Origin: Cyclobacteriaceae bacterium
GTDB taxonomy: Bacteria; Bacteroidota; Bacteroidia; Cytophagales; Cyclobacteriaceae
Reading direction: 5' to 3'
NCBI GenBank assembly: GCA_009885605.1
Contig: VFKK01000172.1
Coordinates: 1 to 7,646 of the forward strand
DNA: 7,646 nucleotides
The notes under the pieces are model-generated. The model saw only the letters and a list, made by a program, of their open reading frames with translations. It had not been told where the DNA came from and searched no databases. The translations under genes and the position numbers were made by a program. Position 1 is the stretch's first letter, and every line of letters begins with the position of its first letter. Positions 1 to 5,479 of this stretch are shown in pieces.

Positions 1-581
1 AAAGCCACCAATTCAGTCAGAATTTTCCTGCTTCCCGCTGCGCCGGTCGGCATATGAGGGTAATTAATCCACATGATTTTGACACGGCTGAGATCCCGAT
101 TTTCGAGTTCTTCCAGATTGGGTCTGCCTTTTTCCGCCAGATTCAGAGAATAATAAACCGGCTCCGCTCCAAGCAATCGGGTCACGGACGTGTAAGTCGG
201 ATAGCCCGGATCGGGAATCAAAACCTGATCGCCTTGATTGAGGAAAGCCATGCTGAGATGCATGATTCCTTCTTTGGAACCCATCAGCGGGAGGATTTCT
301 TTTCCGGGATTGAGTTTGACTTTGTATTCTCTCGAATAAAACTCCGCCATCGCAATCCTCAATTCAGGGATGCCCTGGTAGTTTTGATAGCCGTGAGCTT
401 TTGGATTTTCTGCAGCGTTTTTGAGCGCATCGATCACCATCCGATCAGGAGCAAGGTCGGGACTACCGATACCGAGATTGATCACGGGTTTTCCGTCGGC
501 GATCAACTGATTTACTTCCCTTAGTTTTGCTGAAAAATAGTATTCTTCAACTGTGCCGATTCTGTCTGCAAATCCCTTCAT
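1..581 (-). CDS. Class I/II PLP-dependent aminotransferase, partial (N-terminal 193 residues; C-terminus beyond left edge)
   Basis: I translated the minus strand from an ATG at 581. The protein begins MKGFADRIGTVEEYYFSAKL and stays open to the window edge, so about half of a usual 380-400 residue enzyme is present. Visible fold-type I aminotransferase features are NLGIGSPDL (35-43), GYQNYQGIPELR (64-75, contact region near the substrate), GSKEGI (101-106, phosphate-binding turn), PDPGYPTY (123-130) and NYPHMPTGA (173-181, the usual NPxNPTG loop with His-Met in place of the second Asn region). The catalytic lysine would lie outside the window. The start overlaps the pheA stop as ATGA (578-581), which suggests translational coupling. 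Lying last in an operon that makes prephenate and phenylpyruvate, it probably transaminates phenylpyruvate and/or hydroxyphenylpyruvate, or prephenate, with glutamate or aspartate as amino donor. Sequence alone cannot separate this from an aspartate or LL-diaminopimelate aminotransferase of the same family. Confidence 0.9.
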   Translation of the reverse strand, partial: MKGFADRIGTVEEYYFSAKLREVNQLIADGKPVINLGIGSPDLAPDRMVIDALKNAAENPKAHGYQNYQGIPELRIAMAEFYSREYKVKLNPGKEILPLMGSKEGIMHLSMAFLNQGDQVLIPDPGYPTYTSVTRLLGAEPVYYSLNLAEKGRPNLEELENRDLSRVKIMWINYPHMPTGAAGSRKILTELVA

Positions 582-1405
582 GCCTTTCTGCTGGTATATT
601 CTCCAAAAATTTTAACTCCTCCAAAATCATTCTTCAATAACTCCATCGCTTCTTCAAACTGCCTGGAATCAGAAAACTCCGCATCGATGAAGAATGCATA
701 TTCCCAGGGTTTTTCTATCACGGGAATGGACTGGATTTTACTCAAGTCAAGCCCTTTGTCGCTCAGCATGGTCAGGAGTTTGGCCAATCCGCCCTTTTGA
801 TTTTGGATGGTTACTTTAAAAGAAGCCTTGTTTGGCGTCTCTTTCTGAGTTGATTTTTCTTTTTCTAAAATGATAAACCGGGTGAAATTATCTTTCACGG
901 TTTGGATGTCACTTGCCAGGATTTGGAGTCCGTAGATTTCTGCGGCGATCTCGCTGGCGATGGCTGCCATTCCTTTTATTTTCCCTTCGGAAATTCTCAT
1001 GGCAACCGATGCCGTGTCCACATCATCGAATTGCTGGATTTCGGGATGCTTCGCAAAGAAATTCTTGCATTGCAAAAGTGCCATCGGGTGGGAGCGAACC
1101 TCCTTGATATCTTCGATTTTCTGCCCGGGCAAAGCCATCAATTGATGCGCGATTGGTAAATAATACTCATCCCGGATGCTCAGTTCGTATCGATCGATCA
1201 GGTCGTAATTAGGTAAAATGGCTCCGGCGATCGAGTTTTCGATTGCCATCACCCCAAACTCAGCTGCGCCTGTTGCGACCGCTTTGGCTACAGGTTCAAA
1301 AGTATTGAAAGCCAGAATTTCTGTGTCCTCACCGAAGCAGCGCAATGCTACCTGGTGATGAAACGAACCCGGAACGCCTTGAATGGCGATTTTTAATTTT
1401 GACAT
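578..1405 (-). CDS. pheA: Prephenate dehydratase with C-terminal ACT domain
   Basis: The 275-residue protein converts prephenate to phenylpyruvate, the committed step to phenylalanine, in the cytoplasm. The catalytic prephenate dehydratase region covers about residues 4-180. It has GVPGSFHHQVA (10-20), MAIENSIAG (53-61, the IENS motif), SHPMALLQC (105-113), DTASVAM (130-136) and NFTRFIIL (173-180, containing the conserved TRF catalytic threonine). An ACT domain follows at about 194-272, with GGLAKLL (205-211) matching the GALxxxL regulatory motif. The second ACT motif, normally ESRP, reads QSIP (225-228). The protein lacks a chorismate mutase domain, which in this operon is fused to DAHP synthase instead. 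The start lies 3 bases after the aroA stop, and the stop overlaps the aminotransferase start by 4 bases. The length is typical for a monofunctional enzyme. Confidence 0.96.
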   Translation of the reverse strand: MSKLKIAIQGVPGSFHHQVALRCFGEDTEILAFNTFEPVAKAVATGAAEFGVMAIENSIAGAILPNYDLIDRYELSIRDEYYLPIAHQLMALPGQKIEDIKEVRSHPMALLQCKNFFAKHPEIQQFDDVDTASVAMRISEGKIKGMAAIASEIAAEIYGLQILASDIQTVKDNFTRFIILEKEKSTQKETPNKASFKVTIQNQKGGLAKLLTMLSDKGLDLSKIQSIPVIEKPWEYAFFIDAEFSDSRQFEEAMELLKNDFGGVKIFGEYTSRKA

Positions 1406-1408
1406 ACC

Positions 1409-2635
1409 TTAAGATTGAGTCTCCATCGAAATATTCAGCAAGCCACAATGCTTCCAGAAACTTGGGTAAGATTTATTGACCACTTCCGGGTCTTCGATGA
1501 ATATATCGGTTTTGGTCACCAAAGGCATGAAAGCCATCGCCATCCTATGATCTTCGTAGGTGTGAATCTGTACTTTTCGAGGCATAGTCACGGATGGAAT
1601 TACTTTGAAAACCTCCGGTTCCATTTCTTTCAAATCTGCATTAAACTTTGCCAGCTCTTGCTGAAGGGCATAAATTCGATCGGTTTCTTTGATTCGAAGA
1701 CTTTCCAAACCGGTGAAAATCGCGTCCTGACCCAAGATCGCGCAAGTTACAGCGACAGTCTGAGCCAAGTCCGGACAATGGGTGAAATCCCAGCTTTTGA
1801 AACCTTTCAAAGGCTGCTTTTGGAGTAACACTCCCTCTGAATTGAAAGTGCTTTTGATTCCGAGGTGGTCCATGATTTCCACGATTTTGGAGTCGCCCTG
1901 CAGACTGTTTTCTTTTAAACCCACCAAAAATAAGGCGCCTGCGTCTGCACAAGCCAACAAGCTGAACCAGTAGCTCGCTCCCGACCAATCGCTTTCCACT
2001 GCGAAAGTGGTTGGTTGGTAGGCCTGATTCGCAATTGAAATTTTATTGCCTTCCCAAGTGTACTTGATTCCAAACTGAGCCATGAGCTCAAGGGTCATTT
2101 CGATGTATGTTCTGGACCCAACTTTTCCTTCCAGCTCAAGTTCCAATCCTTTTGGAAGGATAGGAGCAATCATCAGCATGGCCGAAATGTACTGGCTGGA
2201 AACGTCTCCGCGAATTTTTATTTTCTCATTGGTTTGCTCCGGAAGGCCGTGAATCGCCAATGGCGGATAGCCCTCAATGCCCAAATAATGAATATCTGAA
2301 CCGATAGCCCGAAGTGCATCCACCAAAATACCAATCGGTCTTTCACACATTCTCGGAGTGCCGGTCATGACTTTCTTCTGATTGGTGACTGTGGCAAAAG
2401 CTGTCAAAAATCGCATTGTCGTCCCGGCGTCCAGCACATCAAAAAGTGGTGGATTGTCTTTTAAAAGACGAATCATAGTTTGCGTATCGCGCGCTTCCGC
2501 CAGATTTGAGATTTGATTTTCCCCATGGGTCAGGGCATCGATTACCAATACACGATTGGATTCGCTCTTGGATGAGGGAAGAGGAATGCGGGTTGCGGTG
2601 AACTCAGACTTCTGTTTTAGGTGCAAAATAGACAT
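1409..2635 (-). CDS. aroA: 3-phosphoshikimate 1-carboxyvinyltransferase (EPSP synthase)
   Basis: This cytoplasmic enzyme joins phosphoenolpyruvate to shikimate-3-phosphate to give EPSP, the sixth shikimate-pathway step. From the ATG at 2635 it has 408 residues. Visible motifs are LPSSKSESNR (19-28, substrate lysine and serine), LDAGTTMRFLTAF (68-80, the NAGTAMR-like PEP loop), RGDVSSQY (142-149), CPDLAQTVAV (287-296, with the aspartate of the DxA motif), LRIKETDRI (313-321) and YEDHRMAMAF (360-369). A TTG at 2671 would add 12 residues and overlap aroB by 8 bases. I prefer the ATG because MSILHLKQKSEF aligns directly with the usual short N-terminal strand before the LPxSKS motif, leaving a 28-base gap after aroB. 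The proline that follows the MR of the PEP loop in the E. coli enzyme is phenylalanine here. The gene sits between aroB and pheA in the operon. Confidence 0.96.
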   Translation of the reverse strand: MSILHLKQKSEFTATRIPLPSSKSESNRVLVIDALTHGENQISNLAEARDTQTMIRLLKDNPPLFDVLDAGTTMRFLTAFATVTNQKKVMTGTPRMCERPIGILVDALRAIGSDIHYLGIEGYPPLAIHGLPEQTNEKIKIRGDVSSQYISAMLMIAPILPKGLELELEGKVGSRTYIEMTLELMAQFGIKYTWEGNKISIANQAYQPTTFAVESDWSGASYWFSLLACADAGALFLVGLKENSLQGDSKIVEIMDHLGIKSTFNSEGVLLQKQPLKGFKSWDFTHCPDLAQTVAVTCAILGQDAIFTGLESLRIKETDRIYALQQELAKFNADLKEMEPEVFKVIPSVTMPRKVQIHTYEDHRMAMAFMPLVTKTDIFIEDPEVVNKSYPSFWKHCGLLNISMETQS

Positions 2636-2663
2636 GGTATCAGTTTGCAAGGGGATAATAGGT

Positions 2664-3701
2664 TTAATCAAGGCTTTGGTAATAATGGATCGATTCCAGG
2701 ATTTCTTCCCGGCTGACGGGGATATTGTACGTGCAATCTCCGATGGAATTCAAAAGTGAAAACATGAGTGTGCTGCCTTCATTCTTTTTGTCCTGAAGGC
2801 ATAAATTAAGAACAGGTTCGAGGTCTTCTGCGGCAATGTTGATTTTGCCATAGACTTTTAGAAACGTAGTTTGGATCGTCCTCAGATCTGCTTCAGAAAG
2901 ATTTAATTTCTTTTTGGAAAGGTACGCTTCGCAAATCATCCCGACTGCAATCGCTTCCCCATGGAGGAGATGTTTTGGCCCGTCGAGATAATAGGTTTCG
3001 AGCGCGTGTCCGATGGTATGTCCGAAGTTCAGGATCTTTCGAAGACCTGATTCTCTCGGATCTTCCTGCACAACGGCTTTTTTGATTTCTACGGAGTGAC
3101 GAATCAGCTCAGTCCAATTTGAAGCAGCCCAATAATCGAATTTGAGGCTTTCGAAGTAAGCTTTATCGCGGATCAGGCCATGCTTGATGATCTCCGCAAA
3201 CCCGGATCGAAGCTCGTTGTGGGGCAAAGTTGTAAGAAATTCTGGGGCGATGATGACGGTTTCAGGCTCATTGAATACACCGAGATGGTTTTTCAATCCT
3301 TCAAAGTCAACCCCTAATTTTCCCCCAACACTTGCATCCACTTGAGAAAGTAAGGTGGTAGGCAGATTGACAAAGCGAATTCCACGCTTGTAAATACTTG
3401 CGCAAAAACCGCCCATATCGCTGATGACTCCTCCGCCAAGATTTAGGAAAAGAGCTTTTCGGTCTAGCTGAGCGTCGGTCATGGAAGCCCAGATTTGGGT
3501 GCAGGTTTGGATAGTTTTGTTTTTTTCTCCCGGCTGAATAGTCAAATAATGAGTTTCCGCAGGAAATACAGACTGAATCCGCGGCAGGCAAGAGTTTGCA
3601 GTGTTTTCATCTGCAAGCACAAAAAGTTGGGAGAAGGTTATTTCCCGTAGCAGGAATGCGAGATCTCCGGCGGCGTTTTCAGAAAAGATGGTCGGATTCA
3701 C
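2664..3701 (-). CDS. aroB: 3-dehydroquinate synthase
   Basis: This NAD- and metal-dependent cytoplasmic enzyme cyclises DAHP to 3-dehydroquinate, the second shikimate-pathway step. The protein has 345 residues, the usual length. The N-terminal nucleotide-binding half carries PGEKNKT (57-63), NLGGGVISDMGGF (87-99) and RGIRFVNLPTTLLSQVDASV (106-125), followed by GGKLGVDF (126-133). The metal-binding half carries SGFAEIIKHG (166-175; E170), NFGHTIGHALE (225-235; H228) and LHGEAIAVGM (246-255; H247 or nearby), matching the Glu/His/His ligand pattern of the family. The start is a GTG at 3701; no in-frame ATG lies just upstream, and N-terminus NPTIFSEN is what the family shows before the first strand. 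It follows the DAHP synthase gene after 98 bases and lies just before aroA. Its product uses the DAHP made by the preceding gene. Confidence 0.96.
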   Translation of the reverse strand: MNPTIFSENAAGDLAFLLREITFSQLFVLADENTANSCLPRIQSVFPAETHYLTIQPGEKNKTIQTCTQIWASMTDAQLDRKALFLNLGGGVISDMGGFCASIYKRGIRFVNLPTTLLSQVDASVGGKLGVDFEGLKNHLGVFNEPETVIIAPEFLTTLPHNELRSGFAEIIKHGLIRDKAYFESLKFDYWAASNWTELIRHSVEIKKAVVQEDPRESGLRKILNFGHTIGHALETYYLDGPKHLLHGEAIAVGMICEAYLSKKKLNLSEADLRTIQTTFLKVYGKINIAAEDLEPVLNLCLQDKKNEGSTLMFSLLNSIGDCTYNIPVSREEILESIHYYQSLD

Positions 3702-3745
3702 AAAGAATTGGTTTTTTGCTGATTCTAAAGGTAATCCAAAATAGG

Positions 3746-3773
3746 CTAAGGGGAAGGAATTCCCGCCCCTCAG
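3746..3773 (-). other. Intercistronic RNA hairpin between DAHP synthase/chorismate mutase gene and aroB
   Basis: Read on the minus strand, CTGAGGGG (3773-3766) can pair with CCCCTTAG (3753-3746) through eight pairs, one of them G-U. A competing inner stem, GGGAA with TTCCC, is also possible. No strong U run follows (CCTATTTTGG), so it does not look like an efficient terminator. It sits in the only long gap of the operon (98 bases) and could set mRNA stability or partial read-through. The pairing is read directly; any role is inference. Confidence 0.4.
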
Positions 3774-3799
3774 CTTATAAAATACTCAGCCTTTATGCT

Positions 3800-4897
3800 T
3801 TACTTTTTAATGGGTTCAGCTTCACGAAGCTGCTTTTCCTGACGCTTTACTGATTCTTCGTGGATACAGTAAAGTAACTCTTTCATAAATTTCTCGCTCA
3901 GATTTTTTGCCACTCCTTTCTGAGTTCTGCTTTCCATCACGTCTTTCCAGCGATCAGACTGGAAAACTGTCAGGTGGTGCTCTCTTTTATGTGCTCCGAT
4001 TTGATCGATTACTGTAAATCTTTCCTGAAGAATATCGAGCAATTGGTCATCGAGGTGATCAACAGCTCTGCGTAAATCCTGAAGTTTCTCATCAGGTTTC
4101 ATGTTTTCAAGAGGCTGCTTGAAGTCGATCGAGTTGATTATATCTTTCAAGGCCTTTGGGGTCACTTGCTGCTTGGCGTCAGACCAAGCTTTGTCAGGAT
4201 CGTGGTGAGTCTCGATCATCAAGCCGTCCAAACCGAAGTTCATCGCTCGTTGAGCAACTTCCAATAAGCCGTCTCTTCTTCCAACGATGTGCGAAGGGTC
4301 ATTGATTACTTCCATTCCGGTCCACTCACGCTTCAGGTGAATTGGCATTGACCAGTTTGGCTTATTTCTGTATCTCTTGTCGTAAGAGTCAGAGAAGCCC
4401 CTGTGAATTGCAGCAAGTTTATCGATTCCCACAGAATACAATCTTTCCAAAGCACCCATCCAAAGTTCAAGATCCGGGTTCATCGGGTTTTTTACCATCA
4501 CAGGAATGTCTACGCCTCTCAAAGCATCGGCTATTTCCTGTACTGCGAATGGATTGACAGTGGTACGAGCTCCAATCCAGAGCACATCTACCTTATATTT
4601 CAAAGCCAATTCTACGTGGGCCGCATTTCCAACTTCAGTAGTGATTGGGATATTCAGATTGTGTCTTACGATTTCCATCCACTTCAGACCTTCTTCACCT
4701 ACTCCTTCGAAGCTTCCCGGGCGAGTTCGTGGCTTCCAGATTCCTGCACGGAAAAGAGCCGGAATCATATTCTCTTCCTTCATTTCCTTGCAGATCTGTT
4801 CGATTTGCTCAGGAGTCTCAGCAGAACAAGGTCCTGCAATGATTAATGGAGTAGTAAGACCTAATCCCCAATCTTTAATTTGTTTGTGTGGTTTCAT
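3800..4897 (-). CDS. Bifunctional 3-deoxy-7-phosphoheptulonate (DAHP) synthase / chorismate mutase type II
   Basis: The 365-residue protein combines the first step of the shikimate pathway (PEP plus erythrose-4-phosphate to DAHP) with chorismate to prephenate conversion. Residues about 10-260 form a type I-beta DAHP synthase (KDO8P synthase-like) without an N-terminal regulatory extension: IIAGPCSAET (19-28), RAGIWKPRTRPGSFEG (50-65), TTEVGN (86-91), WIGARTTVNPF (107-117), MVKNPMNPD (134-142), AAIHRGFS (162-169), NDPSHIVGRR (199-208) and IETHHDPDKAWSDA (228-241). Residues about 268-352 form an AroQ-type helical chorismate mutase: LRRAVDHLDDQLLDILQER (275-293), K304 in GAHKRE, the R in SDRWKDVMESR, and a final helix ending EESVKRQ. 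In related Bacteroidota enzymes, such as that of Prevotella, the mutase domain also serves prephenate feedback inhibition. This is the first structural gene of the operon and follows the attenuator-like leader. No clear Shine-Dalgarno is seen before the ATG. Confidence 0.95.
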   Translation of the reverse strand: MKPHKQIKDWGLGLTTPLIIAGPCSAETPEQIEQICKEMKEENMIPALFRAGIWKPRTRPGSFEGVGEEGLKWMEIVRHNLNIPITTEVGNAAHVELALKYKVDVLWIGARTTVNPFAVQEIADALRGVDIPVMVKNPMNPDLELWMGALERLYSVGIDKLAAIHRGFSDSYDKRYRNKPNWSMPIHLKREWTGMEVINDPSHIVGRRDGLLEVAQRAMNFGLDGLMIETHHDPDKAWSDAKQQVTPKALKDIINSIDFKQPLENMKPDEKLQDLRRAVDHLDDQLLDILQERFTVIDQIGAHKREHHLTVFQSDRWKDVMESRTQKGVAKNLSEKFMKELLYCIHEESVKRQEKQLREAEPIKK

Positions 4898-4916
4898 ACG
4901 GCTGGGCGTTTAAATG

Positions 4917-4948
4917 AAAAAAGCCCGACTCTTTCGAATCGGGCTTTT
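4917..4948 (-). terminator. Leader terminator hairpin (attenuator, segments 3:4) before the aromatic operon
   Basis: On the minus strand AAAAGCCCGA (4948-4939) pairs perfectly with TCGGGCTTTT (4928-4919) around a 10-base loop TTCGAAAGAG. Six U residues (4922-4917) end the element, 19 bases before the DAHP synthase ATG. It lies inside the leader of an operon and not after a gene, and it comes 17 bases after the stop of a Phe/Tyr-rich leader ORF. It is therefore best read as a conditional terminator. The plus strand also has a T-rich flank, so it could act in both directions, but no plus-strand gene lies to its left. Confidence 0.85.
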
Positions 4949-4965
4949 GTTTTATTTATTTTTTC

Positions 4966-5061
4966 TTAGTTTTTGGCTAGACAATAAACAGCTCCGATTC
5001 GTTTTTGGCTTCGAAAGTAAAAGTAGAAGAACGTAAAATAGATCGCTGCTGTGATTAACAT
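4966..5061 (-). CDS. Phe/Tyr-rich leader peptide of the aromatic amino acid operon (31 residues)
   Basis: An ATG at 5061 opens a 31-codon frame ending in TAA at 4966-4968. It begins MLITAAI and continues with YFTFFYFYF at residues 8-16, so eight of nine consecutive codons are Phe (five) or Tyr (three). Another Tyr is at residue 26, and there is no Trp. The tail is basic and unremarkable (RSQKRIGAV, then YCLAKN). An in-frame TGA precedes the ATG by one codon, so this start is fixed unless a non-ATG codon is used. A terminator hairpin follows 17 bases after the stop, and the operon downstream makes phenylalanine precursors. The peptide resembles no enzyme; like E. coli PheL, its probable role is to let a translating ribosome sense charged tRNA-Phe and tRNA-Tyr. 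The sequence features are direct; the function is inferred. Confidence 0.82.
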   Translation of the reverse strand: MLITAAIYFTFFYFYFRSQKRIGAVYCLAKN

Positions 5062-5065
5062 ATCT

Positions 5066-5096
5066 CAAATGTAAAAGCATGATTTTTAAAAACAAA
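5066..5096 (-). promoter_or_regulatory. Bacteroidota-type promoter of the aromatic operon leader
   Basis: On the minus strand TTTG (5096-5093), a 19-base spacer and TACATTTG (5073-5066) match the Bacteroidota -33/-7 consensus TTTG and TAnnTTTG exactly. Transcription from it would start about 5060-5063, at or next to the leader peptide ATG (5061), so the leader mRNA may be leaderless or nearly so. The same TTTG also ends a second exact -7 match, TAATTTTG (5100-5093). That one would start near 5087 and give a 5' UTR of about 25 bases, but its -33 region is weak (TTAG). Which one is used cannot be told from sequence. Confidence 0.55.
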
Positions 5097-5453
5097 ATTA
5101 TTTTTCGCCTAAAAGATTACCTAATCAGTAATCAGAGTTCAAAATCCTTGACTTTTCTCCAAATTGGTAAAAATACAAACCCAAAACAGTTGATTATTTT
5201 GTTTTAATAAATGATTCTGAAATTATGTATTGAAAATTTTTTTTCAAAATTCTTTCTACACTGGTATTGGACTTTTGGAGAAAGGAAAATTTGCTGTAGA
5301 GTTTTCGATATCTTCAAGTTTATGAAATATTAGCCCTCGAACATAACCAAATAGGTTTTTAAATTCAATGCAGGGCCCGCCAAAAATCGAAAAATCCTGA
5401 CTTTGGCCACCTCAATTATCGCAACAAAACCCAAGCTGCGGCGGTTTTTTTGA
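5097..5453. other. Divergent AT-rich intergenic region, no convincing gene
   Basis: This stretch separates the leftward aromatic operon from the rightward proline dehydrogenase gene. It is strongly AT-rich with many A and T runs. A small AT hairpin (TTGAAAA, loop TTTT, TTTTCAA) lies at 5230-5247. A hairpin-like AAAACC...GGTTTT followed by further T residues lies at 5426-5451, just before the proline dehydrogenase -7 box. GGGCCC occurs near 5374-5380. I see no tRNA, riboswitch or supported ORF here. The short frames present have no family features. Confidence 0.6.
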
Positions 5454-5461
5454 TATCTTTG
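5454..5461 (+). promoter_or_regulatory. Candidate -7 box of the proline dehydrogenase gene
   Basis: TATCTTTG matches the Bacteroidota -7 consensus TAnnTTTG exactly. It lies 18 bases before the ATG at 5480, placing transcription start near 5465-5468 with a very short 5' UTR. No matching TTTG is seen about 19-21 bases upstream, where the sequence is CCAAG-like, so the promoter may be weak or activator-dependent. Its position argues against translation starting at a TTG at 5450. Confidence 0.45.
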
Positions 5462-5479
5462 CAACTTTATTTGAGCGAT

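Larger units (their letters stand above)
4917..5061 (-). promoter_or_regulatory. Predicted ribosome-mediated Phe/Tyr transcription attenuator
   Basis: Three mutually exclusive pairings are visible in the minus-strand RNA. Segment 1, ACAGCAGCGAU (5052-5042, codons 4-7 just before the Tyr/Phe run), can pair with segment 2, AUCGGAGCUGU (4998-4988), as five plus four pairs around a 2x2 internal loop; the control codons lie in its loop. Segment 2 extended as CGAAUCGG-A-GCU (5001-4990) pairs with AGC-CCGAUUCG (4945-4935) in the terminator's rising arm and loop, eight plus three pairs with one bulged A. Segments 3:4 form the terminator. A ribosome stalled at Phe/Tyr codons would cover segment 1, free segment 2 and favour antitermination. 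With ample Phe/Tyr it would run on, letting 1:2 and 3:4 form. Confidence 0.78.

Noticed and set aside
54..524. A 156-codon plus-strand open frame.
   Set aside because: It is the antisense of a clearly recognisable aminotransferase N-terminal region and has no family features of its own.
4919..4960. Reading the hairpin with its T-rich right flank as an ordinary plus-strand terminator.
   Set aside because: No plus-strand gene precedes it, whereas on the minus strand it lies between a leader ORF and the operon's first gene, with matching antiterminator complementarity.
4952..5080. An overlapping minus-strand frame from an ATG at 5080 encoding 42 residues with a run of five Leu codons, which could be read as a Leu-type leader.
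   Set aside because: The Leu run is the shifted reading of the same pyrimidine-rich TTC/TAC/TTT codons. The operon makes aromatic amino acids, the stop lies almost on the terminator, and the ATG is upstream of the start site predicted from the best promoter.
5211..5333. A plus-strand 40-codon ORF with many aromatic residues (including FLHWYWTF), considered as a second leader peptide.
   Set aside because: It sits in T-rich DNA that yields Phe by chance, has no following terminator hairpin, and the next gene is proline dehydrogenase about 150 bases on, with its own -7 box.
5426..5451. AAAACC...GGTTTT followed by more T residues as an intrinsic terminator.
   Set aside because: The stem is only six pairs, no plus-strand transcript is expected to enter it, and it adjoins a promoter box.
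5450..5479. Extending proline dehydrogenase upstream to a TTG at 5450.
   Set aside because: The extension lies over the predicted -7 box and transcription start, and the ATG at 5480 gives a normal family N-terminus.
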